Origin: Saccharibacillus deserti | GTDB taxonomy: Bacteria; Bacillota; Bacilli; Paenibacillales; Paenibacillaceae | Direction of reading: 5' to 3' | Length of the DNA: 64,000 nt | Assembly: GCF_013618475.1 (NCBI RefSeq) | Contig: NZ_JABJVN010000012.1 | Location: 1-64,000 of the forward strand | Shown: in pieces, positions 52,703-62,821 of the stretch | Layout of the letters: each line of letters starts with the position of its first letter | Numbering within the stretch: the stretch's first letter is position 1 | The notes under the pieces: model-generated | What the model was told of the DNA's origin: nothing | The model's input: only the letters and a program-made list of their open reading frames with translations | Databases searched by the model: none | Made by a program: the position numbers and the translations under genes

Positions 52703-53641
52703 ATGGTCAAAGCAAACGGGAATAAGGCATTCATGCCGCTTTACGAAGCGCTGGCGAGCGAAGTCAGGTGGAAGATCATGAGCCTGCTGGCGGAAGGCGA
52801 GCTCAATGTCAAAGACTTGGCGGCGAAGCTGAAGCTGAGCCCGTCTATCGTCACCCTGCATATCCGCAAGCTTGAAGAAGCCGATCTGATCGGCAGCCGA
52901 CGGACGAGAAGGAATGGAGGCACCCACAAACTGTGTTTTCTCAAGCAGCGGAAAATCGAGATCGAGCTGCCATCCAGGCGGGAAGAACCGAAGATCCGGG
53001 AACAGTCGATTGCGATCGGCCATTATACGGCTTTCGATATCTATCCGACCTGCGGCCTCGGCACCCCGGAGAAAGAGATCGGCGTATGGGACGATCCCCG
53101 CTACTTTCTCGATCCGGAACGGGTACAGGCCGCCATTTTGTGGTTTGGACACGGTTTTGTAGAGTACAAGACGCCCAATTATCTGCTTCCGGAGCAGCAG
53201 GCGGCCGCTATCGAAATTTCCGTGGAATTGGCTTCCGAAGCGCCGGGACTGCGGGACGACTGGCCTTCGGATATCGGATTTGTTTTTAACGGTATCGATC
53301 TCGGCACCTGGACCAGTCCGGCCGATTTCGGGCGAGCCGCACGCGGCAAATATACGCCTTCGTGGTGGCATCGCAACGTCAATCAGTACGGGCTGCTCAA
53401 AACGATCCGGATCGATGCCCAAGGGACGTTTATCGACGGAGAACGGATATCGGCTTCGACGATCGGAGAGCTGCGGCTGGACGAACCTTTTTGGACGCTT
53501 CGGTTCCGGGTCGACGAGCGGTCGGAGAACGTAGGCGGTCTGACTCTGTACGGAGCGGGCTTTGGCAATCATGACCAGGATATCGTGATTCGGGTGCATA
53601 TCGACGACAGTCAAACGGAAGGGGGAAAACGAAACGAATAA
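52703..53641 (+). CDS. ArsR-type regulator with large C-terminal domain
   Basis: 312 residues. N-terminal winged HTH (residues about 10-85: LASEVRWKIMSLLAEGELNVKDLAAKLKLSPSIVTLHIRKLEEADLI). The C-terminal 200 residues (GHYTAFDIYPTCGLGTPEKEIGVWDDPRYF, FVFNGIDLGTWTSPADFG) may be an effector domain. No metal-binding Cys motif as in true ArsR. Divergent from the GH43 gene, so probably its regulator. GGAGGGAGA precedes ATG 52703. Confidence 0.82.
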   Translation: MVKANGNKAFMPLYEALASEVRWKIMSLLAEGELNVKDLAAKLKLSPSIVTLHIRKLEEADLIGSRRTRRNGGTHKLCFLKQRKIEIELPSRREEPKIREQSIAIGHYTAFDIYPTCGLGTPEKEIGVWDDPRYFLDPERVQAAILWFGHGFVEYKTPNYLLPEQQAAAIEISVELASEAPGLRDDWPSDIGFVFNGIDLGTWTSPADFGRAARGKYTPSWWHRNVNQYGLLKTIRIDAQGTFIDGERISASTIGELRLDEPFWTLRFRVDERSENVGGLTLYGAGFGNHDQDIVIRVHIDDSQTEGGKRNE

Positions 53642-54552
53642 GAATCTTTCGGGCAGCGGGAGCACCGGTCAAAAAAATCGGCCGGACTCACGCGCATAAC
53701 GGTGCATTGTGGCTCGCTTTGTCGGGCAGCGGCGCTGCATTTGCGTTTTACGGCAAAAAAGCGGAGGTCACGTTAAAAGGCGACAGCACCGCGCAGGGCA
53801 CCGGGAATTTTGCCCGCTTCGGTATCGACGTCAACGGCGTACGGGTCATCGATGACCGAATGGACCAAAGCCGCAAAACCTATACCGTATTCGACAGCCG
53901 CACCGACGAACAAGTGACGGTCCGGATCGTCAAACTGTCGGAAGCGGCCAGGTGGACGGTAGGGATCGAAGCGATCGGTGTCGAAGCCGAGGAAGGTATC
54001 CGGCCGACTCCGGATAAACGGCGCAAAATCGAGTTTATCGGCGATTCCATTACGTGCGGATAGGGGATCGTTTCCGGGTATACGGAGAACGTTGCCAAGC
54101 TGCTCACCCATTTGATTCCGGATTATTACGGAAAATGGGCCAAATCCGAAGGCAGACCGGAAGGGGAATTGGAACCTTTGACGATCGATTGGGATTTTGC
54201 GCAGTTTGTTCCCGATCTCATCGTCGTGAACCTGGGAACGAATGACGATTCGTACACCGGGGACGAGGCCGACAGACAAGCGGAGTTTGGCCGGCAGTAT
54301 GTACGGTTTCTGGAGCAGGTGCGAAGCCGAAGCGCCCAATCCGACATCCTCTGCACGCTCGGCATTAGGGGTGACCGGTTGTATCCCCATATCGAACAGG
54401 CAGTTCACCGCTACAAGGAACAAACCGGCGATGCCCGCGTATTCCTGATGAAACTCGATGTGCAGCAGGCCCAAGACGGATCGGCTTCCGGCGGTCATCC
54501 TTCCCGGAAGACCCATGCGCGGGCCGCAGAGACCTTGATTCGGACATCGAAA
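53638..54552 (+). pseudogene. Broken SGNH/GDSL esterase (CE2-like)
   Basis: One continuous frame encodes a beta-sandwich N domain (WLALSGSGAAFAFYGKK), block I IEFIGDSITCG, then a TAG at 54061-54063 where Tyr is expected, and continues in the same frame with LIVVNLGTNDDSY and GGHPSRKTHA. Two further defects seem present: no start codon at the expected place (ATA 53638, where ATG would overlap the regulator's stop), and a short interval between blocks I and III, suggesting a deletion that removed block II. Related in layout to the intact esterase at 13923-15041. Confidence 0.8.
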
Positions 54553-54672
54553 GATTATGGAGTTGAAAAAAAGAGCGCCCCTTCTTGGCGCAAGACCCGG
54601 GACGGTTACCAGCGCTTTGACGGCCCGCAGGGGTATGGCACGATCCAGCAAAGCCAGCAGGGCGGAAGTCAG

Positions 54673-54720
54673 AAAGGCGACGGTCGGGTTCACGATAATG
54701 AACCTGACCGTCGCCTTTTT
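54673..54720. terminator. Long terminator hairpin after the pseudogene
   Basis: AAAGGCGACGGTCGGGTTCA (54673-54692) pairs with TGAACCTGACCGTCGCCTTT (54699-54718) but for one G-T pair, then further T. Very stable. The rest of 54553-54847 has overlapping frames on both strands but no recognisable gene. Confidence 0.8.
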
Positions 54721-54847
54721 GCCGTGTCCGATCGCGTAATCCCCTCCTTTGAATCCCTCCAGGCAAGCACCGGCTCGCCGGTCTGGATGATAAGCGATCG
54801 GCGCCGAGGGGGGACGAAGGCATGGCGGCCGCCTGCTGAGCCAAAAC

Positions 54848-54881
54848 GTTCTTTTTGCAAAAATGGCTATACAAAAAGAAC
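54848..54881. promoter_or_regulatory. Inverted repeat upstream of kduI
   Basis: GTTCTTTTTG (54848-54857) and CAAAAAGAAC (54872-54881), ten perfect pairs with a 14-base interval. A second dyad ATAAAC-GTTT-GTTTAT is at 54905-54920, 41 bases before the kduI start. Both are candidate operators for the kdu genes. Confidence 0.55.
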
Positions 54882-54961
54882 TTAATGAACTAATATGAAC
54901 CTATATAAACGTTTGTTTATGCCCGAATCTTACAGAACTTCAACCCGAAAGGATGAATATC

Positions 54962-55795
54962 GTGGAAAATCGCTATGCTTCCCACCCGAATGAAGTCAAG
55001 ACTTTCGATACGACCCGTCTGCGGGAAGAATTCCTGATCGAAACCCTGTTTGCGCCGGACCGCCTTGTAACCGTTTACTCCCATGTGGACCGTTACATCG
55101 TCGGCTCCGCCGTACCCGTATCCGGAGAAATCAAGCTGGAAGCGGATTTCAAGCAGATCGGCGCGGATTATTTCCTGGAACGCCGCGAAGTCGGCATCAT
55201 TAACGTCGGAGGCGGGGGTTCCGTAACGGCGGACGGCGAGACATTCGAAGTCGGCAAAAACGAATGTTTGTACATCGGCCTCGGAGTCAAGGATGTCATC
55301 TTCCGCAGCGCGGACGGCGGCAGCCCTGCCAAGTTCTACCTGGTGTCCACGCCGGCCCACCAAGCCTATCCGACCCGCAAAGCCGGCCAGGGTGAAGCGA
55401 TTCAGGCGCATCTGGGCAGTATCGACAGCTCGAACGAGCGGACGATCAACAAATACATTCTGCCGGGCGGAATCGAGAGCTGCCAGCTTGTCATGGGTAT
55501 CACGGAGCTTGAGCCGGGCAACATGTGGAATACGATGCCGTGCCATACGCACAACCGCCGCTCCGAAGTATACCTGTATTTCAATATGCCGGAAGACGCC
55601 GCGGTATTCCACTTGATGGGAGAACCGGAAGAGACCCGTCACCTGGTCGTGCGCAACGAACAGGCGGTCATTTCTCCAAGCTGGTCGATTCACAGCGGCG
55701 TCGGCACGAACAATTATACGTTCTGCTGGGCCATGGGCGGCGAGAACCAGCTGTTCGACGATATGGACGCGGTGAATATGAAAGACTTAAAATAG
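54962..55795 (+). CDS. kduI: 5-dehydro-4-deoxy-D-glucuronate isomerase
   Basis: 277 residues. Isomerises 5-keto-4-deoxyuronate to 3-deoxy-D-glycero-2,5-hexodiulosonate in pectin/uronate breakdown. Cupin zinc ligands in MPCHTHNRRSEVYLYF. I chose GTG 54962 (MENRYASHP, as in the family), 9 bases after AAAGGA; the ATG at 54953 is too close to that site. Followed by its probable regulator and by kduD. Confidence 0.95.
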   Translation: MENRYASHPNEVKTFDTTRLREEFLIETLFAPDRLVTVYSHVDRYIVGSAVPVSGEIKLEADFKQIGADYFLERREVGIINVGGGGSVTADGETFEVGKNECLYIGLGVKDVIFRSADGGSPAKFYLVSTPAHQAYPTRKAGQGEAIQAHLGSIDSSNERTINKYILPGGIESCQLVMGITELEPGNMWNTMPCHTHNRRSEVYLYFNMPEDAAVFHLMGEPEETRHLVVRNEQAVISPSWSIHSGVGTNNYTFCWAMGGENQLFDDMDAVNMKDLK

Positions 55796-55834
55796 ATCCT
55801 AACCACTTTTTACGGAATAGGAGCTATGCCAGAC

Positions 55835-56608
55835 ATGAACGCACTCAAACGGCACGAGAAGATTATGGAAATTCTGATTGAGCGGCAGGAGGTCGGAGTG
55901 GGCGAACTGAGTTCGCTGCTGGATGTGACCGGCAAGACGATTCGGGAAGATCTGGCGCGGCTTGAGGAAAAAGGACTGCTTATGCGTGTGCACGGCGGTG
56001 CGATGCTGGCCCAGAACGATCAGTTCGGCATTTTGTCGTCCAAAGGAACAGGGGATAAACATGCCGCGGAAAAAGCGGAAATCGCCGCGCGTGCGCTGCT
56101 TTATATCGAACCCGGCGATATCATCGCCCTGGACGGAGGCGGCACGACGCTCGAAATGGCCCGTCAACTCGACAATGTTCCGCTGACCGTGATTACGAAT
56201 GACCTGTTTATACTCAGCGAACTGGCGCGCAAGGATAAGATCCGTTTGGTCGTACCGGGCGGGGAGCGCGTGCGCAACGTGCTGATCGGTCCGGGCAGCG
56301 CGGAGTTCGTCGAAGGACTGAATATCAGCAAAGCGTTCCTATCGGCAACGGCTCTGCATGCGGAACTCGGCGCTTCGATCTACACGGGCGATCTGGTGCC
56401 GTACAAGAAAGCTCTCGTCCGGACGGCCCGCCGGGTATACGGAGTGGTTGAACACCAGAAATTCGGACAGTTCGCGCTCTGGACGTTCGCGGAATGCCGG
56501 GAGCTGGACGTGATTATTACCGACAGCAAGCTGGACGAGGCACAAAAAGCTATATTTGCGCAAAAGAATATCACGCTGGACGACGGAAGCGGCGAACGGA
56601 AGATTTAG
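55835..56608 (+). CDS. DeoR-family transcriptional regulator
   Basis: 257 residues. N-terminal HTH (RHEKIMEILIERQEVGVGELSSLLDVTGKTIREDLARLEEKGLL) and a DeoR sensor domain (IIALDGGGTTLEMARQL, VVPGGERVRN). Lies between kduI and kduD, so likely the local regulator of uronate use. ATG 55826 is only two bases after AGGAG, ATG 55835 is 11 after; either may be used. Confidence 0.88.
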   Translation: MNALKRHEKIMEILIERQEVGVGELSSLLDVTGKTIREDLARLEEKGLLMRVHGGAMLAQNDQFGILSSKGTGDKHAAEKAEIAARALLYIEPGDIIALDGGGTTLEMARQLDNVPLTVITNDLFILSELARKDKIRLVVPGGERVRNVLIGPGSAEFVEGLNISKAFLSATALHAELGASIYTGDLVPYKKALVRTARRVYGVVEHQKFGQFALWTFAECRELDVIITDSKLDEAQKAIFAQKNITLDDGSGERKI

Positions 56609-56654
56609 GCCGGATGGCTTCGGACGGCCCGGCGACATTTTGGGAGGAAAAAAG

Positions 56655-57407
56655 ATGGGCGTATTCGATCTGAACGGTAAAGTGGCATTGGTAACGGGAG
56701 CAAGCGGAGGACTCGGTCAGGGGATGGCGCTTGCGCTGGCGGAAGCGGGAGCGGATATTCTGGCGGTCTCCTACTCCTCGTCTTCCGACACGGTAGACAA
56801 GGTGAAAGCGCTCGGACGCCAGGCTTACGAGATCCAGGCCGATCTGAGCAAAAAGGAAGAGCTGGAAGGCGTAGTCGCACGCTGCCTGGAACTTGCGGGC
56901 CATATCGATATTCTGATCAACAATGCGGGCATTATCCGGCGTACGCCGATCTCCCGGCACAGCTGGGAAGATTTCGACGATGTGCTGGATATCAACCTGA
57001 AGACGGTCTTTTACCTGACGCAGTTGGTCGGCAACCACATGGTCGAACGCGGCAGCGGCAAAGTGATCAACATTGCTTCCATGCTGTCTTTCCAGGGCGG
57101 AATCAATGTTCCCGGGTACACGGCGAGCAAACACGGCGTCGCGGGTCTGACCAAAGCGTTCGCGAACGAATGGGCATCCAAAGGCGTGCAGGTCAACGCG
57201 ATCGCGCCGGGCTACATGTCGACCGACAATACGGCACCGATCCGCGAAGACAAAGATCGGACAGATTCGATCACGGTACGTATTCCGGCTGCGCGCTGGG
57301 GAACGGGCGAAGATGTAGGCGGTCCGGCCGTGTTCCTGGCTTCGGCGGCGGCCAATTACGTGAACGGCCACGTCCTCTGCGTAGACGGAGGCTGGATGAT
57401 CCGTTAG
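56655..57407 (+). CDS. kduD: 2-deoxy-D-gluconate (2-dehydro-3-deoxy) dehydrogenase, SDR
   Basis: 250 residues, short-chain dehydrogenase. Cofactor loop TGASGGLGQG, NNAG, catalytic Ser in NIASMLSFQGG and YTASK. IPAARWGTGEDVGGPAVFLAS matches KduD. Reduces the kduI product to 2-keto-3-deoxygluconate. GGGAGG precedes ATG 56655. Confidence 0.92.
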   Translation: MGVFDLNGKVALVTGASGGLGQGMALALAEAGADILAVSYSSSSDTVDKVKALGRQAYEIQADLSKKEELEGVVARCLELAGHIDILINNAGIIRRTPISRHSWEDFDDVLDINLKTVFYLTQLVGNHMVERGSGKVINIASMLSFQGGINVPGYTASKHGVAGLTKAFANEWASKGVQVNAIAPGYMSTDNTAPIREDKDRTDSITVRIPAARWGTGEDVGGPAVFLASAAANYVNGHVLCVDGGWMIR

Positions 57408-57565
57408 GCCGGCGTACCCAACCGGAGGGAAGACTTCGTCAGACGTTGGCAGAACAGGCAGAGCGGTTTCCGAAGCGGGCGGCAGAGGAGCAAGGCGGGA
57501 AAAGAACCTGTCGGCCCCCTGCCGTTTTTTACTTCTCGGGCCGTACAACAAAGGAGGAACTGCAG

Positions 57566-58426
57566 ATGAAACTCGGTATTCTGGCACATACCTACGGCAA
57601 ACTTCCGGCAGCGGAACTGGCCCGCAAAGTGGCGGAGGAAGGCTTCGCTTCCGTCCAGCTGGCCCTCCTCAAAGCGATCGGGGATATCGACTGCTCGCCC
57701 GGCCGGCTGAGCCCGGGACTGGCCAACCATATTGCCGAAACGTTCGACCGGGAAGGCGTGCGTATCGCGGTGCTCGGCTGTTATATCGATCCCGTCCATC
57801 CCGATCCGGATGTCCGTCGATCCGAAATCGTCCGCTTCAAGGAACATTTGCGCCTGGCCCGGGATTTCGGCTGCGGAATGGTCGCGACGGAGACGGGTTC
57901 TATCCGGACTTACGCCGAATCGCATCCGTCGAATTTTGAAGAACAAGGTTGGAGCGTACTGCGGCAGACCGTGTCCGAACTGGCCGAAGAAGCGGAGAAG
58001 TGGGGCGCGAAGCTGGCGATGGAGCCGGTTGCCGGGCATACGCTGCATTCGCTCGGCCATTTCCGGCGGCTGCTTGAAGAAGTGCCGTCTTCGACGATCG
58101 GTCTGCTGTTCGATGCCTGCAATCTGCTGAACGAAGAAAGACTGTCCAAGCAGGACGAGTTGATCCGCGAAGCTTTCGATACGCTGGCCGACCGTATGGT
58201 GCTGATTCATGCCAAGGATCTGGACTTTGGCGAAGGCGGACATTTTGCGGGCAGCGGACGCCCGAGACTGGACCGGCCGATCGGCGGAGGACTGCTGAAC
58301 AAGGAGCTGCTCTACCGTCTCCTCAAGGCACACAAGCCGCATATCGATATCTCGCTTGAAGGCGTTACGGCTTCGGAAGCGAAGCCGGCGGCCGATACGC
58401 TTCGGCGCCTGTACGCGGAAGCTTGA
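57566..58426 (+). CDS. Sugar phosphate isomerase/epimerase-like (xylose-isomerase-like TIM barrel)
   Basis: 286 residues, AP-endonuclease-2 fold. Metal-binding pattern: E in ATETGS, E in MEPVAGHT, D in LLFDACNLLN, H in LIHAKDLDF, E in ISLEGVTA. Substrate unknown; its place in the kdu region suggests a uronate or a related sugar. AAAGGAGG precedes ATG 57566. Confidence 0.85.
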   Translation: MKLGILAHTYGKLPAAELARKVAEEGFASVQLALLKAIGDIDCSPGRLSPGLANHIAETFDREGVRIAVLGCYIDPVHPDPDVRRSEIVRFKEHLRLARDFGCGMVATETGSIRTYAESHPSNFEEQGWSVLRQTVSELAEEAEKWGAKLAMEPVAGHTLHSLGHFRRLLEEVPSSTIGLLFDACNLLNEERLSKQDELIREAFDTLADRMVLIHAKDLDFGEGGHFAGSGRPRLDRPIGGGLLNKELLYRLLKAHKPHIDISLEGVTASEAKPAADTLRRLYAEA

Positions 58427-58538
58427 ACAAACGGGAAGCAGGGCGATCAATGAGCAGAAGAGCGCTTATTTGCGATGTAGTCCGGGTAATGGGGCGTGAG
58501 ACACAAACCCCATACTGCGGCAAAAGGAGCGAATGCAA

Positions 58539-59366
58539 ATGAGCCATCTCAAGCAGGAGTCGGAACAACTTCCAGTGGCATTGGTAACGGGCGGAGCCAA
58601 AGGCATCGGCAGAGGGATCTGCCATGTGCTGGCCCAGAAAGGCTACCGACTTGCGCTGACTTATCATTCGGATTCGGATGATGCGGAAGGAATTGCGAAA
58701 GAACTCAAGCATATCTACGGGGCCGAACCTTTTGCGCTGCAAAGCGATTTGACGCAGCCGGGCGAAGCAAAGAAAGTGATCGACGCCGTATTGGGACATT
58801 TCGCCCGGATCGACCTGCTGGTCAACAATGCGGGCCAGAGCACCATGAAGCCGCTGACGGAGCTGGAAGAAGAAGATATCGGCTGGATGATCGCTCTCGA
58901 TTATACGGCGCCTATCGTGCTGTCCAAATATGCCGCAAGATCGATGATCGAGCGCGGTATTAGGGGCAGTATCCATTTCATTACTTCGTCCCGCGGCGAG
59001 CGCGCTTATCCCGGCGACAGTATCTACGGCGGGATGAAGGCTGCGCTGATCCGCTCCTGCGGTTCGCTTGCACTCGAATGGGCCCCGCACGGGATTCGGA
59101 CGAACTGCGTCGCTCCCGGAGCTACCGTCAACGACCTGGATCAGGATGCCCGGACGGAGCCGCTGGGACGGAAGATTCCGCTGGGACGCATGGGAACGCC
59201 ATCGGATATCGGCGAAGCGATTGCCTGGCTGGCATCCGACAAAGCGGCTTATATTACAGGCATCAATCTGCGGATCGACGGCGGATTGATCCTGCCGGGG
59301 ATGCCGGAAGATACGTCGGAAGAAGCCGGTTACGGTTGGGGCTTTGTACATCCCGGAAAAGATTGA
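58539..59366 (+). CDS. Short-chain dehydrogenase/reductase, 3-ketoacyl reductase-like
   Basis: 275 residues. TGGAKGIGRG cofactor loop, NNAG, Ser in ITSSRGERA, YGGMK (Y-x3-K), and a C-terminal GLILPGMPEDTSEEAGYGWG extension. Probably a sugar-alcohol or keto-sugar oxidoreductase given its neighbours. ATG 58539 lies 9 bases after GGAG; the ATG at 58533 is too near. Confidence 0.87.
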   Translation: MSHLKQESEQLPVALVTGGAKGIGRGICHVLAQKGYRLALTYHSDSDDAEGIAKELKHIYGAEPFALQSDLTQPGEAKKVIDAVLGHFARIDLLVNNAGQSTMKPLTELEEEDIGWMIALDYTAPIVLSKYAARSMIERGIRGSIHFITSSRGERAYPGDSIYGGMKAALIRSCGSLALEWAPHGIRTNCVAPGATVNDLDQDARTEPLGRKIPLGRMGTPSDIGEAIAWLASDKAAYITGINLRIDGGLILPGMPEDTSEEAGYGWGFVHPGKD

Positions 59367-59398
59367 ACAAACGATTATCCGGTCGGAGCAGGATCAAG

Positions 59399-59427
59399 CG
59401 GTCTGTGAGCAAACAGGCCGTTTTTTG
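59399..59427 (+). terminator. Terminator of the kdu region
   Basis: CGGTCTGT (59399-59406) pairs with ACAGGCCG (59413-59420) allowing one G-T pair, then six T. Downstream to 59695 there is no gene, and no SAM riboswitch or T-box hallmark; a 16-bp palindrome CCGGCGCATGCGCCGG lies at 59660-59675, just before the metY ribosome site. Confidence 0.85.
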
Positions 59428-59569
59428 TATTAAACTCACTAATCCAATCGGGATTTATTTTAGGGCCTTTTCATTCCTCTCCATCTGTGTCAGAATAGGA
59501 TCCAAGCACCGCGTTCAAGAGCTAAAGAGCAGGGAGTCCTCCAGCAGCTTGACCTCAGCCAGAGCTTGA

Positions 59570-60991
<1,422 letters not shown>

Positions 60992-61030
60992 AGCCGCCGC
61001 GCAGGCAGCAGCATCCGATAAACAGCCTTC

Positions 61031-61069
61031 AAGCCGCAGATTCCGCTTACACGGGGTCTGCGGCTTTTT
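61031..61069 (+). terminator. Terminator of metY
   Basis: AAGCCGCAGA (61031-61040) pairs with TCTGCGGCTT (61057-61066), then T. The following 180 bases have no supported gene; a hydrophobic frame ending at 61260 has no start codon. Confidence 0.88.
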
Positions 61070-61242
61070 GTTGGGAATATTCGGCTGTCACGGCGGGCCG
61101 GATCATCAAGCAGGATCTGGCGTTTGCGGTCGGGGTCATTTTGCTGCTTATGGCGGGCGGCCTGTGGCTCGACCTTGCGCTGCCGCTTGGGGAAGCACAC
61201 ATTTATTCATTAAATCTTCATTTTCATGGTGACAAATTCAAC

Positions 61243-61296
61243 TTGACACAATTGATTTAAGACGCCATAATGAGAACTACATTGTAATCATTATAA
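61243..61296 (+). promoter_or_regulatory. trxB promoter with PerR-type box
   Basis: TTGACA (61243-61248), 17 bases, CATAAT (61266-61271). TTGTAATCATTATAA (61282-61296) follows, one change from the Per box TTATAATnATTATAA, placed at or after the start of transcription. A weak Zur or Fur match is also possible. Confidence 0.7.
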
Positions 61297-61330
61297 AATA
61301 GGAACGACTGAGAAAGAGGAGGATCTTCGT

Positions 61331-62284
61331 ATGTATAAATCGATCATTGTCGGTACCGGACCCGCCGGACTGACCGCCGCTATCTATCTGGCCCGTGCCA
61401 ACATGAGCCCCCTGATCATCGAAGGACCGCAGCCGGGCGGACAGCTTACGACGACAACCGAAGTCGAGAACTTCCCGGGCTTCCCGGACGGTATCATGGG
61501 CCCCGAGCTGATGGACAACATGCGCAAGCAGGCGGAGCGTTTCGGCGCCGAATTCCGTACGGGCTGGGTCGAAAATGTCGATTTGTCGCAGCGTCCTTTC
61601 AAGCTTAACGTGGAAGGCCTGGGGGAACTGGTTACGGAGACGCTTATCATCTCGACCGGCGCAACCGCCAAATATCTCGGCATCCCCGGAGAAGAAGAGA
61701 ATGTCGGAATGGGCGTCAGCACCTGCGCCACCTGCGACGGCTTCTTTTTCCGCGGCAAAGAAATCATCGTGGTCGGCGGCGGCGATTCGGCGATCGAAGA
61801 AGCGAACTTCCTGACCCGCTTCGCGACAAAAGTAACGCTGGTTCACCGCAGAGGCGAACTGCGCGCGTCGAAGATCATGCAGGATCGCGCCCGCCAGAAT
61901 CCGAAGATCGAATGGGCGCTGGACCGGACACCGCTTGAAGTCGTCAAAGGCGATACCGAATTGAAAGGCCTCCGCGTCCGCAACAACCAAACGGGCGAGG
62001 AAGAGCTGATCGAAGCGAGCGGCGTATTCGTGGCAATCGGTCACCATCCGAACACCGGCTTCCTGGACGGACAGGTCACGACGGACGAGAACGGCTATAT
62101 CGTCGTGACTCCGGGAACGAGCGAAACGAATATTCCGGGTGTATTTGCCTGCGGCGACGTACAGGATACCCGTTACCGTCAAGCGATCACGGCAGCCGGA
62201 AGCGGCTGTGCGGCGGCGATGGACTGCGAACGTTACATCGAAAGCCTGGAGTTTGCCGAAGCTGCGGCCGAAGCGGTACGTTAA
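61331..62284 (+). CDS. trxB: Thioredoxin reductase
   Basis: 317 residues, FAD and NADPH-binding. GTGPAGLTAAIYLARANMSPLIIEG at the start, redox pair CATC (Cys132, Cys135) in STCATCDG, NADPH loop VGGGDSAIEE, and C-terminal GVFACGDVQD. Keeps thioredoxin reduced. GGAGGA upstream of ATG 61331. Possibly PerR-controlled. The small glutaredoxin-like gene is 142 bases downstream. Confidence 0.97.
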   Translation: MYKSIIVGTGPAGLTAAIYLARANMSPLIIEGPQPGGQLTTTTEVENFPGFPDGIMGPELMDNMRKQAERFGAEFRTGWVENVDLSQRPFKLNVEGLGELVTETLIISTGATAKYLGIPGEEENVGMGVSTCATCDGFFFRGKEIIVVGGGDSAIEEANFLTRFATKVTLVHRRGELRASKIMQDRARQNPKIEWALDRTPLEVVKGDTELKGLRVRNNQTGEEELIEASGVFVAIGHHPNTGFLDGQVTTDENGYIVVTPGTSETNIPGVFACGDVQDTRYRQAITAAGSGCAAAMDCERYIESLEFAEAAAEAVR

Positions 62285-62426
62285 GTCCCGAGTAAAGCGA
62301 AGCGCCGCTTTTTCCGAGCCGGGGTATGAAGCCGAGCTTGGTATTGCGGAGCGATCGCGTTACAATAAAACAGACGGATAGTTAAACAAGAACCAATCCA
62401 AATCGAGCGAAAAGGTGGAGAATCCC

Positions 62427-62657
62427 ATGGCAACCGCAATCGTATATACCAAAACAACCTGCCCGCACTGCACACAGGTCAAGACTTATCTGAACGCAAA
62501 AGGTGTCGCTTACGAAGAGCGCAACATCGAACACAGCGACGAGTTTGCCCAGCAGGTATGGGACATGGGTCTGCGCGCCGTGCCCGTTACCGTGATCGGC
62601 GACGCCAAGATCGTGGGTATGAACAAGCTTCAACTGGAAAAAGCGCTGAACGCGTAA
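62427..62657 (+). CDS. Glutaredoxin-like (NrdH/Grx-type) protein
   Basis: 76 residues, thioredoxin fold with the redox motif CPHC in TKTTCPHCTQVKTYL and the cis-proline segment RAVPVTVIGD. Resembles the small Grx/NrdH-like proteins that can take electrons from TrxB, which is its neighbour. AAAGGTGGAG precedes ATG 62427. Confidence 0.9.
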   Translation: MATAIVYTKTTCPHCTQVKTYLNAKGVAYEERNIEHSDEFAQQVWDMGLRAVPVTVIGDAKIVGMNKLQLEKALNA

Positions 62658-62708
62658 GCTTATGCTTCCGAATGATCGTTTCTTCTGCAAAAAAATGAGC
62701 AAAAAGAC

Positions 62709-62742
62709 AAAAAGGCGAAACCTCCAAAGGTTTCGCCTTTTT
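62709..62742. terminator. Terminator between the glutaredoxin-like gene and the ROK gene
   Basis: AAAAAGGCGAAACCT, loop CCAA, AGGTTTCGCCTTTTT. Symmetric, so it can serve both convergent genes. Confidence 0.92.
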
Positions 62743-62821
62743 GCCGTACGGAAATTGGAGCCGGCTATGCGCCGATCCGACAAGAACGCCGAAGGGAGCT
62801 GCCGGCCGCCGAGAAAGGCCG

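Noticed and set aside
54557-54874. Small genes on either strand after the esterase pseudogene
   Set aside because: Frames overlap on both strands, cross a very stable hairpin, and resemble nothing recognisable.
61072-61260. Small membrane protein after metY
   Set aside because: A hydrophobic stretch is present but there is no start codon with a ribosome site, and it runs into the trxB promoter.
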